This document shows, piece by piece, positions 1-15,266 of a DNA stretch of 64,000 nt. Under the pieces are notes generated by a model. It was not told where the DNA came from. It searched no databases and saw only the letters and a program-made list of their open reading frames with translations. Every line of letters begins with the position of its first letter. Within the stretch, counting starts at the first letter, position 1. This stretch comes from Capniomyces stellatus (lineage: Eukaryota > Kickxellomycota > Harpellomycetes > Harpellales > Legeriomycetaceae). The position numbers and the translations under genes are program-made. The DNA is taken from contig LUVW01000048.1 of the NCBI GenBank assembly GCA_001661515.1, positions 10,256 to 74,255 on the forward strand, in the 5' to 3' direction.

Positions 1-717
1 CCCCCCCCCCCCCCCCCCCCATCATTCCTATTCGGTTAGACCATGTTTTTGTTTTGTTCTATTTACCTCTGCCTCTTGTGTCCCAAGAATTTCTATCCGT
101 TTCCCCAACACTTCGTATTCCTGTTTGCTGCCTACACTCTTCTTCAGTATCCCAGTCACTCTTACCGCACATCCATTCTTTAACCTAAATATATAAATTG
201 TATCTTGTATCTTGTATCTTGTATCTTGTATCTTGTATCTTGTATCTTGTATCTTGTATGTTTTATTTTTTGCTACTTCGCTTTTCTTCAGGTCTACTTA
301 CTCTTTTTCTATTATACTTAAATCGTCAACCACTATTTGTAACCCGTTAAATGTAGATCCGTCCGCTATCTCCAAAAACGCTATTTTCTTTTGTGCCCTA
401 TACTTTCTCACCCACCCATTCACAACCACTTCTTTTTCTGCACCTGATTCTCTCAGCACTTCTCTGATCGTTTTTTCTAGTGGCTTGTGTGCTTTGATTC
501 CTGCTTCAGCTACCGCAGTCGTGTATTTCCTGCTATCCACTAGCCTTTTCTCTGCTAACACCCACACGTCCCTATTGTACATTTGGGTACTATATCCGCA
601 GCTTCCTGGCACGGCCTCAATACTGGCTTCTGTCACCAGCCCTGATCTCACATTTCTGGCTCTTGTTTTTCCAAACAAGGAACATATCCTTTTGCTAAAT
701 ATCTGCCTTCTAATCAT
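1..717 (-). CDS. SLM5: Mitochondrial-type asparaginyl-tRNA synthetase, N-terminal part (3' end beyond the window)
   Basis: Class II synthetase that charges tRNA-Asn, probably in mitochondria. Exon 1 is 717-302 and exon 2 is 184-67. The intron 301-185 has a GTAAGT donor and a TTAG acceptor, and joining the exons keeps the frame. A second GT donor at 66 leads off the left edge. The start is the ATG at 717. An in-frame GTG at 738 lies further out. Residues 1-25 are basic and hydrophobic (MIRRQIFSKR...), as in a mitochondrial presequence. Residues of about 90-160 form the bacterial-type OB-fold anticodon-binding domain (VNGWVRKYRAQKK, then FLEIADGSTFNGLQIVV) and continue across the intron into KNGCAVRVTGIL. 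That bacterial-like form favours the organellar enzyme over the cytosolic Ded81 type. The catalytic domain with motifs 1-3 is not in the window. The start of a divergently transcribed gene follows about 0.9 kb away. Confidence 0.8.
200..259. repeat. Heptanucleotide tandem repeat (TATCTTG)n in an intron
   Basis: About eight copies of TATCTTG lie wholly inside the first intron of the asparaginyl-tRNA synthetase gene. On the gene's sense strand the unit reads CAAGATA. Slippage is harmless here because both splice sites lie outside the array. Confidence 0.9.
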
Positions 718-1656
718 TTTTAATTGTTTTATCTCCACCTTTTTTTTTGTTGCTATTGCTGCTGTACTTTCCTTATTGACTGTTAGACCACCTCCTTTAA
801 TGCCACGTTCCTTTGCATTTACTCTTTTGTCCAGAACTCTTTGACTGAAAAAGGACGCTTTATGGCTAATTCACTAAATAGACAAAAAAAAACTAAGGTT
901 TAGCCTATTTTTTAACTCTAGATATAAATTGATTATTATAACCAATTATTTCTTTATCTATGCTTTCTCAAACTACAGCGTAACTTTTGTTCTGATCCAA
1001 CGAATCACAGCCTTGTTTTTTTTCCACGCTCAAGGGCTAGTGTTGGCTTTATGCCTATAGTCCAGCCCTGATGTCTACACACGTAGTATGGTTAATTCAA
1101 GGTATACTCGCCCACCACATACTGAGCTTGTTTGTGTTCAAGTATCTTGAGCATGCCCAACAATACTTTACTTTATTTGATTTATCAGCTATATGATACC
1201 TGTTTTGCGTTTAAGTTTGAGTTTGAGTTTGAGCTTGAGTTTGCGTCTACGTTTAGTTCAATCAAATAATTTCTAGCTTGAATTTTTTTTTCTAATTGGC
1301 GATTAATTAACACGTAATTTTATTATTTATTTTTTTCTTTGATTCTATTCAACGCTACTTTTTTTTTTGTTAATAATAAGTGTATACCCTGATTCTGAAT
1401 ATAAAAAAAAATTATTGTTGTTATTATTTTTGTTTTATTTCTATTGGGATTTAAAACTACTAGTTATTTGAGTAGTTTTTTTTACGTTTATTCATTAGAT
1501 TTTTATATCAATTGAATAGTTTTTTTTTTGTTTGCTCTTTGATTCTGATAGCCATCCTCATTCAAATTCAAAATTCGATAACATTCCTTCTAATCAAGCG
1601 TTAAAACCATCGTTTTTCGATTCAGATACAAACACACCTGAAATTAAACAGACAGA
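718..1656. other. Intergenic region between divergent genes (AsnRS and SmD1)
   Basis: About 0.94 kb that must hold both promoters. It is AT-rich with many T runs. A degenerate hexamer run of TTTGAG type lies at about 1207-1250. No ORF with coding character was seen on either strand. Confidence 0.6.
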
Positions 1657-2162
1657 ATGAAGTTGGTGAGGTAAGTTTCGTTCACATCTACTATGAATTA
1701 GTATGTTTTGATTAGCATTATGCCAGCTAGTGTTTACTCGAATTGTCAAGACAAAATAAATGTAAACAAAACCAAGTCTTATTTTGCTCTAACTTGCCAA
1801 TCTGTTGTGGAATAACTCTTGGTAAAAATAGATTTTTGATGAAACTCAGCAATGAGACAGTGACGATTGAGCTCAAAAACAACACTGTTGTTAACGGAAC
1901 GATCACTGGTGTTGATATGAGCATGAACACACATTTGAAAAAAGTCCGAATGACGGTTAAAAACAAAGATGCAATCAATCTCGACAGTTTGTCACTGAGA
2001 GGGAACACAATCCGATTTATCATTTTGCCCGACAGCATTCCCCTAAACACCTTGCTGATTGATGACAGCCCAAAGAACCGCGGAACTGTCAAACGCGAAA
2101 GCACCGTGGCTCGAGGCAGAGGAAGAGGACGGGGAAGAGGTCGTGGCCGTGGTGGTCGTTGA
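1657..2162 (+). CDS. SMD1: Small nuclear ribonucleoprotein SmD1
   Basis: Core Sm-ring protein of the U1, U2, U4 and U5 snRNPs, acting in nuclear pre-mRNA splicing. Exon 1 is 1657-1670 and encodes MKLVR. The intron 1671-1831 has a GTAAGT donor, and exon 2 is 1832-2162. Joining restores the family N-terminus [19 protein letters not shown], so the start is secure. The protein is 114 residues, close to the usual SmD1 length. The Sm1 motif ([20 protein letters not shown]) and Sm2 motif ([15 protein letters not shown]) are intact. The tail is a run of RG dipeptides ending in GGR, the usual target of symmetric arginine dimethylation. SmB is encoded on the same scaffold at 54.1 kb. Confidence 0.95.
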
Positions 2163-3606
2163 AGCTTGATGGTCAAAACATTGTTTCTATATTGTGGGTC
2201 TGCTTTACTGTTTTCAATTTTACCTAATCTTCACGATTTTTACAACTTACTTTTATTAACAAGCATGTCAATTACTGCAGCTATAAATGCGTGTTTATAT
2301 GCTAGCTTTTGAAAGCCTGCTGTTACTAATTTTAGTTTAATACCTTTGTTTATTTATCTGTTCATTTTTATTTCTCTTTTGGCCTTTCTTTCTTTATCTT
2401 CCTTGGTAACTAGATACAAAATATATCAACTCACCTCCCATATTTCCAATCTGCCCCCTTCTTCAGCTGCACAGCTATTGGCTTGTCTTTTTTTATTGCT
2501 CAGACAACCAGTTGCATCTAACTTTTGCAGCATCAATGAAGTCTATCTACCAAACAGTAAATAGTGAATGTTGCATTCCGTACAGTGTACACGCTATCAC
2601 TATGAACGTACAACACTGATGTTTACGGGATTGTATGGACAATAAGCCAGCCAAACTTTGACAATATCTAGACCTAAGCCTGCTACTGCTACTGCTACTG
2701 CTACTGATATATGCTTCAGTGTATCAAATGTGGGTCACAGGCAATCATATAAGAGGCTTTGTAGAAATTTGTTTTAATTACTGTTCAGACTCCAATAAAA
2801 AAATCACCAACGCTACCCAAACCTACACTTGTTTGCTGTAATAATGATAGGCTATTGTATTTTGATTTCTTTTTTTTTTGCCTTTCAAATCGGGCTTACT
2901 ATCTTTACTGTTTTACTGCTTCCGTGTGAGTGGGAGAAGTACACCAAGTAGGGTCGTCACAGCTTCCGACTGCCATCAATATCTTTTTATCACTTTTTTA
3001 TTATTCTTTTATTGTGGACTCGCCTCTTGGCTATCAAAATAAAAATACGTAATTGAAGTATATACTTTATTAAATAGAAATTTTCGTTTGAAGAAATAAT
3101 TTATTTATACGTGTACCAAATATTAGTAAGTGGGAACAAAACACTGTAAAGCTTATGAGCTGTCATTTATAAAAACTAACCGATTGGCTCTTGTTTTGGA
3201 TTCAAGGATGGGATTATGCAAATTTACGAGAACGTGTAAAATGTTTTTTGCACACACCTCTCGCTCCATTTTCTTGGTTTTTTTTTCAATACGGACATCC
3301 GTGATATATTAATTACTCGTAACTACAATTTCCCAAAGTCAGCAAATGCCGTTGTTTTCTAAAAATGGGATTGCCCACAGCATTCAAGATTTAAGGAGAA
3401 AAAGAAAAGTCGCCGCAATGTCAAACTTGCAGAAAAATTTGTACAAGTGCAGTTGAAAGTTGCAAATTGTTTATAAAGATGAACAAATAGCCCTTTATAA
3501 AGGTCTTTTTCAAAACTAAAACAGTAGTCAAAGCCAATCCTCCAAATCATTTTTACAGCCGTATACCAATTTATTGTTTAGCAAGCTTATAAAACCACTA
3601 TCCACA
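2163..3606. other. Intergenic region, no gene recognised
   Basis: About 1.4 kb. It contains a short CTGCTA/CTACTG trinucleotide run near 2680-2706 and two TATA-like sites (3471-3479 and 3494-3503) that may serve the gene at 3607. Short open frames here lack an ATG start or coding character. Confidence 0.5.
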
Positions 3607-4776
3607 ATGATAGTGAATTCGTACAAAGGCTTAGTCTTGTTAGCACTAGCAACTCGGGCAGTATATGGGCAGGCAGGCAGGGCTCGGATAGCACTCTCCT
3701 CAAAAAAATGCTTAAAAAGCCACTCAGGAATTAACATCAGCAAAGGTTCGGGCCAACTACGCCTTGAGGACATTGACTTTAACAACTCAATCGACCTCAA
3801 GTGCAAGGACTCTCAATTCCGCGTCAACTTTGAGCTGGACCACACATCCGATATCTATTTTGTCCTCAGCAAACAAAAACCATTGACAGGCACAGTGATT
3901 AAAGGGACTTTAGGAGTAAATAGTGGTGACTGGTACATTGGGGCAGAAAAGTACGAGGGAAAAAAATCAATAGGCATGGCCCAAGCTTCAACAAGCGTGA
4001 AGGCCTTTGTCAGGTCTGATGATTCTGGAGTATATATCGGCTATGGAGGTGATGACATTACCTTTATCATGTTTAAGGAGTTTGATCGCGACTATTTCAA
4101 ATCGGCTGATCAGCTTTACCTGGCGTTTGGGGCTGAAAACGGAAACACAAGTGTTTCTAATATTGAGATTTTTTGCAGTAATAGCAAGTCATGCAGGTTG
4201 AAGGCGGATGAGGACGCTGCTGTACCAGTTGGGCCGATTGAGCCGGTTGAGCCAGTTGAGCCAGTTGAGCCAGTTGGTACAAATGCGTCATCCTGTAAAT
4301 TAGCTATAACTGCCGCAAACATTATATTGGTATCAAAGGAAAAGAATAAACAGTACAACTTCCAGAAGCAACTGCCGATTCCATGCAATAACCAGGAATT
4401 TACATTTAGCGCAAAGGTCTCTACAGACACAGACCTGTTTATTTCAATGTTGAATGCAGGTGGTTACTATAGTGCTGATGGGGTTGTTGAAGCACACTTT
4501 GGTTTAAAGTCTGGCTTAAGTTCGATTGAAAAAGGAAGGTATGTGCTGACTAAACGATCAAACAGATCCAAAAAAGCAAAAACCAACACGATCAAGATTG
4601 AATCCGCTGCAGGCAAGATCAGCATATATATTGACGACTTGCTTAAAACAACGTTTGATACAAGAGATTATAAAATGGACACCCTGATGTTTGCGCCTTA
4701 TAGGGGCAGCGTTATTTTACGCGAACCGACATTTGTGTGTACAAAATCCATTCCGTGCCCAGATATCGGGAGGTAG
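3607..4776 (+). CDS. Predicted secreted protein with two related beta-rich domains joined by a Pro-Glu-Val linker
   Basis: A single-exon ORF of 389 residues. The frame is open from a TTG at 3574, but the first ATG is at 3607 and is followed directly by a signal peptide (IVNSYKGLVLLALATRAVYG). Domain 1 (about residues 32-190) and domain 2 (about 233-378) look like diverged copies. Each has an F-x-V/A-x-V strand, then a D-I/L-Y/F-I/V-S/L segment, then a late IYI/VYIGY strand, and each ends in a cysteine (IEIFC, PTFVC). Four PVE-type repeats (IEPVEPVEPVEPV) link them. Domain 1 faintly recalls the farnesoic-acid-O-methyltransferase-like fold (Pfam PF12248), but I would not assign it. A cell-surface or extracellular binding role is inference. 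Confidence 0.75.
   Translation: MIVNSYKGLVLLALATRAVYGQAGRARIALSSKKCLKSHSGINISKGSGQLRLEDIDFNNSIDLKCKDSQFRVNFELDHTSDIYFVLSKQKPLTGTVIKGTLGVNSGDWYIGAEKYEGKKSIGMAQASTSVKAFVRSDDSGVYIGYGGDDITFIMFKEFDRDYFKSADQLYLAFGAENGNTSVSNIEIFCSNSKSCRLKADEDAAVPVGPIEPVEPVEPVEPVGTNASSCKLAITAANIILVSKEKNKQYNFQKQLPIPCNNQEFTFSAKVSTDTDLFISMLNAGGYYSADGVVEAHFGLKSGLSSIEKGRYVLTKRSNRSKKAKTNTIKIESAAGKISIYIDDLLKTTFDTRDYKMDTLMFAPYRGSVILREPTFVCTKSIPCPDIGR
4237..4278 (+). repeat. 9-bp tandem repeat encoding Pro-Val-Glu units
   Basis: About four copies of a CCAGTTGAG-like unit form the hinge between the two domains of the secreted protein. The unit is a multiple of three, so length changes keep the frame. Confidence 0.85.
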
Positions 4777-5513
4777 CTAAAGGATCCATGGAAGCAGTTC
4801 GTATATTTTTAAACATAGATTATATAGTATACAAGCTGGTTGTAGCAAGTTTAAGGCAAACCAAGTATGTTGCAGTTGTAATTAGTTGGTGTAATACCGT
4901 TTATAGAGAGGGTCGGTTAACAATAAGCCGTCCCCAATTAGAATTTCATTACAAAGAACTTGGTTAGTGTGGATTAAAAGATGTTTTGTAAAAGCAAGCA
5001 AGGATGGATAAAACTCCGAATTGGCCTCGTGATATCAAGTGAAATGCATCGAGGTGCTAAATATGAGCGATATTTTGCTTTTGGCGAAACAAAAAACAAA
5101 AAAAACGAGCAAAGTCGCCTAAATACGTTAATCGAAATCGAGGGAAGTTTACAGCCAATTATTAGTTAACATGCATATGGATTTGGAAGGGCCAATGGAT
5201 GACGTGAATTTTATATTTTTCTTTCTGCAAAAATAGTTGAAAATATCGCATTTGATTATAGTGGCAATAAAAATTGAAAAACGGAATTAAAAAAATAAAA
5301 GAATAAATAAGTCGAGTTCAGAATTTCGAGAAAAGCAAAACAGAGATCAATCACGACGACGAAAGCAACAGTAGTAGTGTTAGTAATAATAGTAATAGAA
5401 AAGAGGCAATAAAGAGCTCGAACCAGAGTAGCATTCGAAAAACAGCTTTGAAGCAGCAAGGCGGAAACAAAAGGAAGAGCGATATACGTGTATAGTAAAT
5501 AGAATAGAATAGA
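4777..5513. other. Intergenic region upstream of DDX41
   Basis: About 0.74 kb. From about 5270 the + strand becomes strongly purine-rich (runs of A and G), as seen upstream of the other long genes here. A 62-codon ATG ORF at 4981 has no recognisable features and is not called. Confidence 0.5.
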
Positions 5514-8010
<2,497 letters not shown>

Positions 8011-9430
8011 TTGTTTCTTTCTTTCTTTCTTTCTTTCTTTCTTTATTTACTAATACTTTTTTTTTTTTTTTTTNTTTACTAATACTTTTTTTTTTTTTTT
8101 TACTTTAAAACCATACTCAATACTACTATTACCACTACCATTAACACTGCTTCTAATCCCGCCCATCTCCTCTTTGTCATTACTTCTTTTCCAGTGCTAC
8201 TAGAAACTCCCCCCCCCCCCTATTTATCTGTTACTACTCCGTAGTTTACACTATCAATAACTCTATGCTTTCTGTTCTGTTTGTGCACCCTTGCTATTTT
8301 GTTTGACTATGCGATTTGCTCAAGTTATCACAATATCTTGCCTGTTATATTTATTTTGTATTAGCTAATTCCTAGTGTCAGTCTTTCTTCCCAACTTTTG
8401 CTTTTCTTTTTTTAATTCTTTTTCTTGTCGTCATGTAAATCATGCCATCATTGGGTAACCCCCGGTGGTTCACTGAAACAATATGTTCCGTAATTTCTGC
8501 TTACGCATCAAACGTAAAAATGTTCACTAATTCCTCAAGGCTTTCTAATAACTTTTACATCAACAATATACCAACCATTAACTGTATAAAAATGCTGAAC
8601 CCCGACCCATATTTATTAGCGGACTGCTCGCTGTACAGATTCCAAATACCAAAAACAACTATTACCTCACAACATCATTTTGTGCTGGTATTTACTGTCG
8701 CTTTTACCGATATCCATACAAACCCAACAACACTCAACCTGTTTTACAAAGCCTTGGTAGTAACTCGTTTAGCGAATTAAGCAATTTTACAAAGTTAATC
8801 AAAAAACCAGCTGGAGTAAACAAGTTTTTATTTTTCCTATTGACTCGACAAGAAAAGCATGTTAAAGTGCAAGTTGGATTAAAAACTAAAATCAAAACAA
8901 ATAAAAAGTCGCAAGGCAATATCTTTTTATATATAAAACGCATAGCCGTATAGACGGAATCCCTGCTTACAAACATCCTGTACCGGTTTTTACAGGCTTA
9001 TTCTCGGCAAAAACATGTCAATGTTAATAAACGCAAATACATTATTAGCACACAAGAATAAACCCATCAAACTAAACTTACTTGACGCAAACGTTCTAAA
9101 AGCAATACTTCAAGCAAATAGTAGGCGTAAAAGAGTACTCGATACACCTTGTTCCTGTTGATGGTTGTTGTATTGGTTTTTAAGCTTTATTGCTTTTATC
9201 GGATTGCACTTGTTTTGGCTTTTAGAGCTCTGCATTTTACCCAACATTCCTTTAGAATATTCTATTTGAAGCCATAGGATATAAAAATGCGCTCATAGCT
9301 TCAATAATCACACATACCGCTGTTTAATACCTTTGTCTGCTTTTTTAACTGCCAAGTTTAGAAAAAACGATACTATATCAGTACATCTCCAAATAATTGT
9401 AAGCCCTGGTAATAAAACTGAGTGAGAAGA
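8011..9430. other. Intergenic region with T homopolymers and one assembly gap
   Basis: Starts with a CTTT repeat (8012-8043) and a T run broken by an N at 8074. The phrase TTTACTAATAC plus T run occurs on both sides of that N, which looks like unmerged contig ends. A C run lies at about 8209-8220. A TATA-like GATATAAAAA at 9278-9287 probably serves the gene at 9431. An ATG ORF at 8442-8780 (112 codons) is not called. Confidence 0.6.
9278..9287 (+). promoter_or_regulatory. Putative TATA box of the secreted-protein gene at 9431
   Basis: GATATAAAAA lies about 150 bp upstream of the ATG. Similar elements lie at comparable distances before the MAP kinase (12567, about 139 bp), SmB (53921, about 165 bp) and the minus-strand ORF at 37388 (37559, about 165 bp). 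Confidence 0.4.
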
Positions 9431-10015
9431 ATGTCTAGTGTAAAAATATTTACAAACTCGATTTTGATTTTTTGTATGCTAGTTGGGCAAGCAACTGCCA
9501 TAGACGAGATAAACGTGCTAGCTAGCCACAAGCTAATCACTGATACGTACTCGCTATACACAACCGAAATGTATATAAAACTAGCCATAAGAGAGCTGGA
9601 TCCTTATACAAAAGATAATACGATTATTGGATACTTTCAAATACCGTTTGCAAACGAAGATCCCTTTAGTCCTGACTCCAACACTGAATATTTCATCAAA
9701 GAGGTGTGCAAAAAATACTTTCTAACTAACTTGGACACGATAAAATGGAACCCTCATGCAGGAAGAATTGACAACTCGGTAGCAGGTACTAACTGTACAT
9801 ATCCTATCTACGAGAACAAAAAATTGGCAATCTATCAGGCAGTTACCAGAGACGAGCACTACTTTATCCAAATCAAGTTCTGTATCAAATCCGGCCAATA
9901 TTTGGCATACTATAGCTTTTCCAGTCACACCACTCAATTTCCCCAAAGTAAACTTAAAGAAACTGATTGTGTTTTTGTGCTCTTTTCTCCAATACGTCAT
10001 TTGTCTGATTCTTGA
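9431..10015 (+). CDS. Small predicted secreted protein, family unknown
   Basis: A single-exon gene of 194 residues. The ATG at 9431 is chosen because the upstream in-frame GTG at 9422 is unlikely to be used and a signal peptide begins at once (KIFTNSILIFCMLVGQATA, probable cleavage before IDE). The mature protein has few cysteines, including those in KEVCKKY, GTNCTYPIY, QIKFCIKS and TDCVFVLF, and looks like a small extracellular beta-rich domain. I recognise no family. A disrupted paralogue starts only 277 bp downstream and a shorter remnant lies at 11884, so this is a local tandem family under rapid turnover. An effector-like or surface role would be speculation. Confidence 0.75.
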   Translation: MSSVKIFTNSILIFCMLVGQATAIDEINVLASHKLITDTYSLYTTEMYIKLAIRELDPYTKDNTIIGYFQIPFANEDPFSPDSNTEYFIKEVCKKYFLTNLDTIKWNPHAGRIDNSVAGTNCTYPIYENKKLAIYQAVTRDEHYFIQIKFCIKSGQYLAYYSFSSHTTQFPQSKLKETDCVFVLFSPIRHLSDS

Positions 10016-10292
10016 AAAGTAAAAAAAAAAAAAAAAAACTGTGCCACTGACAATTATGTGAGGGAACTTTACTTTTTTTTACCCATTTGCTAATCCGATG
10101 GTCCTTTTTTAGTCTTCTACTCTTTAGTATTTGTTTTTAGCCTTTAGTTTTGCTGTTTCACAAAACAATTAATTGTTGTGTTTTGAATTGTATTTGGTTT
10201 CGCAATAAAAAATTCTCGACTAAATAAATATCTTTGGAACCTCATTTTTAGCTAAATAGTTATAACACAGTATTAGGATATAGCTCAAAGAC

Positions 10293-11069
10293 ATGGCCCT
10301 TGCCTGTAGTTTAGTAGTAGCAGCATTGATGGCAAACATGCTAGTTGTAAATTCGGTTGTAGTGGATTAAATTCAAGAATTTACCAGTGACAAGGGCCTC
10401 ACTGACGACTATTACATGCACGCCACAGAGTTGTATGTAAAACACATTATACTTGTAATTTATTCGTACAAAAAAGACAGTCTTACTGTGGGCTAAATGC
10501 AAATACTGTTGCTAAAAGAGGTCGGCTATACAGATGTGATAGAGAATATCTATTATATTAAGGACTCATACCAGATGCCCACCAAATCTGTCACAAGCAC
10601 GGTTAGGTGGGTAGCACCCACCGACAGGATAAACTACTTGTCAGAACCTCACGGCTGTACGTATCCGATATACAAACACAAGTCGTACCACCACTAATAT
10701 GCATTGTCGATTAATGAAAGCCACTTTATTGAAATTAAGTTCTGCGCAATCAAGTTCTGTGCAATCAAGTTCTGTGCAATCAAGTTCTGTGCAAATGATG
10801 GTAAATACTCGGCGCACTACAAATTCACCAAAAGCACAGATGCAAGCCCGCTGCTTAAAGCAAAAGAAACGGGCTGCTTTTTTTTTAATATTTTTGCCGA
10901 TTCGCTATATCGACGCACAAGAGCGCACATGGTAAACTGCTATAAGCTTACAAAGCCCATTGCTTGCTTTTTCCGATGGTGGAAAGTGGGGCGTTATTTT
11001 TTTGGGGTGGGTTCAAGCCTTGTGTTTGTACATTTGGAATGGTGCTACCAGGCTAAAAATAAACATTAG
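10293..11069 (+). pseudogene. Disrupted tandem paralogue of the 9431 secreted protein (three in-frame TAA codons)
   Basis: Read in one continuous frame from the ATG at 10293, this aligns codon for codon without gaps to the 9431 protein for about 150 positions. Shared landmarks are a 25-residue leader ending V-V-D versus A-I-D, Y-T-K-D-N versus Y-K-K-D-S, the single tryptophan (T-I-K-W versus T-V-R-W), CTYPIY, and I-E-I-K-F-C versus I-Q-I-K-F-C. Stops interrupt it at 10368-10370, 10494-10496 and 10695-10697. Two of them stand where the intact copy has tyrosine (TAC and TAT). No frameshift is present. A 15-bp expansion adds extra AIKFC units near 10740. Similarity ends near 10925, and the frame then runs to a stop at 11069. 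Confidence 0.8.
10738..10796 (+). repeat. 15-bp tandem repeat (GCAATCAAGTTCTGT) in the disrupted paralogue
   Basis: Three to four copies encode successive A-I-K-F-C units. The intact paralogue has a single IKFC at the matching place. Confidence 0.9.
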
Positions 11070-12705
11070 TAAAGCCTTTAATACAACAATCGTGGATGTT
11101 CTAATAATAGAAGACTGTTTCCATTATTTTAATTGATAAATCCATTTATAATAAACTGGAAGAAAGAAAAAAAAAAGTGCTGATATTGTTGCTAATAAGT
11201 TCCTTTATAAACAAATTATGTGCAAACCCGACATACACCTTTAATACTTCTCGGCCAACTACACCAATTAAATGTATATTTAATATTTCCAATTCAATCT
11301 TTATATCCATTGCCAGTTCAGAAATTTGCCAACATGGTCTAGTTGACAAAGCTGAATATCAAACTGCCGCTAGTATTCAGCGATTCGACTTGTAATTCCA
11401 ATGTGTTTTTTATTCCTCGTTTAGACATACTATAGATCAAGAGAGTATAGTTGATTATGATATTGTGTGCGCAAAAAGATGGGGGAGGAAACCTCTTATT
11501 AATCTTTTTTTTCAAAAACTAATAAAACCCGAGTTTGTTTGCTGCCTTTTGGGTTGTATTGATTCTAAAAATAATAAATGATATTTTATTTACCAATGTG
11601 TACCAATTGTTTATGTAATTCGGATTTGTCTTATTATTAACTCGTGTAGATATGATTTGACTGGCAGTTGGAATATATGCGAGAATTCAATTCTAAAAAA
11701 AATAAAAATAAAGTTCAAAATTATTAAAATAGATCAAGCTAATTAGAGTAGTTTTAGAATGAACAGCAATGAGTAAAATAATCACCACCAAAACTCCGAA
11801 TATTACTGTTTCCCGAATTGGCGAATTGGCGAATTGGCGAGTCAGGTAACGTATAAAAACAAACTGGACAATTCCTTATCAAAAGTTCCAGTATACTCTT
11901 GCTAGCACTTACAATAGCATGTATAATGTATGCAATAGACGCTAAGGTATTAGATAGTAGACATTAGCTAACAATGTTTAAATATAGATTATTCGAGTTG
12001 CAACATATGTTGCAGTTGAATGTTGATCTAAAATTAAAATAACTGGCTTATTTATTAGCAGGCTTTTGGGGTTCTAGCCTTTTGATTTTAAAAAAGCACT
12101 ATACGAACTTGCCAGTAATTAAGCAAGGGTGGTGTTTTGGTTATGATAGTGCAAGTTAAGTCTATGATCCTTTAATTAAATCGATCAAGATTTTGCTCTA
12201 AAAAGCAAACAGCCAAATACTTTTATTTATATGGAATTTAATTTAACTTGGTTTTTTTTTTACTGCAATAAATCAGAATAAAGTTGAGACCTTAAAGCAA
12301 AAAACCCTTCTGAATATCAATAATTATAAGCGAAAATCATTAGTTTTGAGTGTTTTTTTAAGTTGATTAAAAAACTGCTATAGAAATTATTATTTTTTAT
12401 CACAAGAAATATAAAACTAAGCTGAACAGACCAAAGCACTGGTTTACTTGGAATTAAACAAGAAAGAAAGAAAAGAAAGAAACAACAACAGAAGTAGCAA
12501 TAAAGCAAAGGTAATACTACTGCACCAGGTAATATTCGGAATCGGTACAGAAATTAGTAGTATACAAGGATATAAAAAAACAACCTTACAAACAGGACTA
12601 AGATATATTGTGTATGTATACTTTTAGAATTCCTATAAAGAGACCAGGGAAGAAATACTAAAAAAGGCAAAGCAGGAAAAGGAAGGATATAAAGAGGAAA
12701 AGAAA
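11070..12705. other. Intergenic region with a second paralogue relic
   Basis: AT-rich. A short frame at 11884-11967 resembles the leader of the 9431 gene (described separately). An ORF beginning with TTG at 11177 is hydrophobic at its start, but support is too weak to call it. A TATA-like GGATATAAAAA near 12567 precedes the MAP kinase by about 139 bp. Confidence 0.5.
11884..11967 (+). pseudogene. Leader-only relic of the 9431 secreted family
   Basis: The frame reads SSSILLLALTIACIMYAIDA followed by KVLDSRH and a stop. It matches the leader and first mature residues of the 9431 protein (SILIFCMLVGQATAIDEIN, then VLASHK) with one or two single-residue gaps. A TATA-like GTATAAAAA lies about 30 bp upstream. 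No further homologous sequence was recognised downstream, and the stretch lacks an ATG at the matching position. Confidence 0.35.

Positions 12706-15266
<2,561 letters not shown>

Noticed and set aside
8442..8780. 112-codon ATG ORF, considered as a further member of the 9431 secreted family
   Set aside because: A few positions match (ETIC, V-K-M, R-L-x-N), but gaps are needed, there is no signal peptide and a stop lies just upstream. Similarity is within chance.
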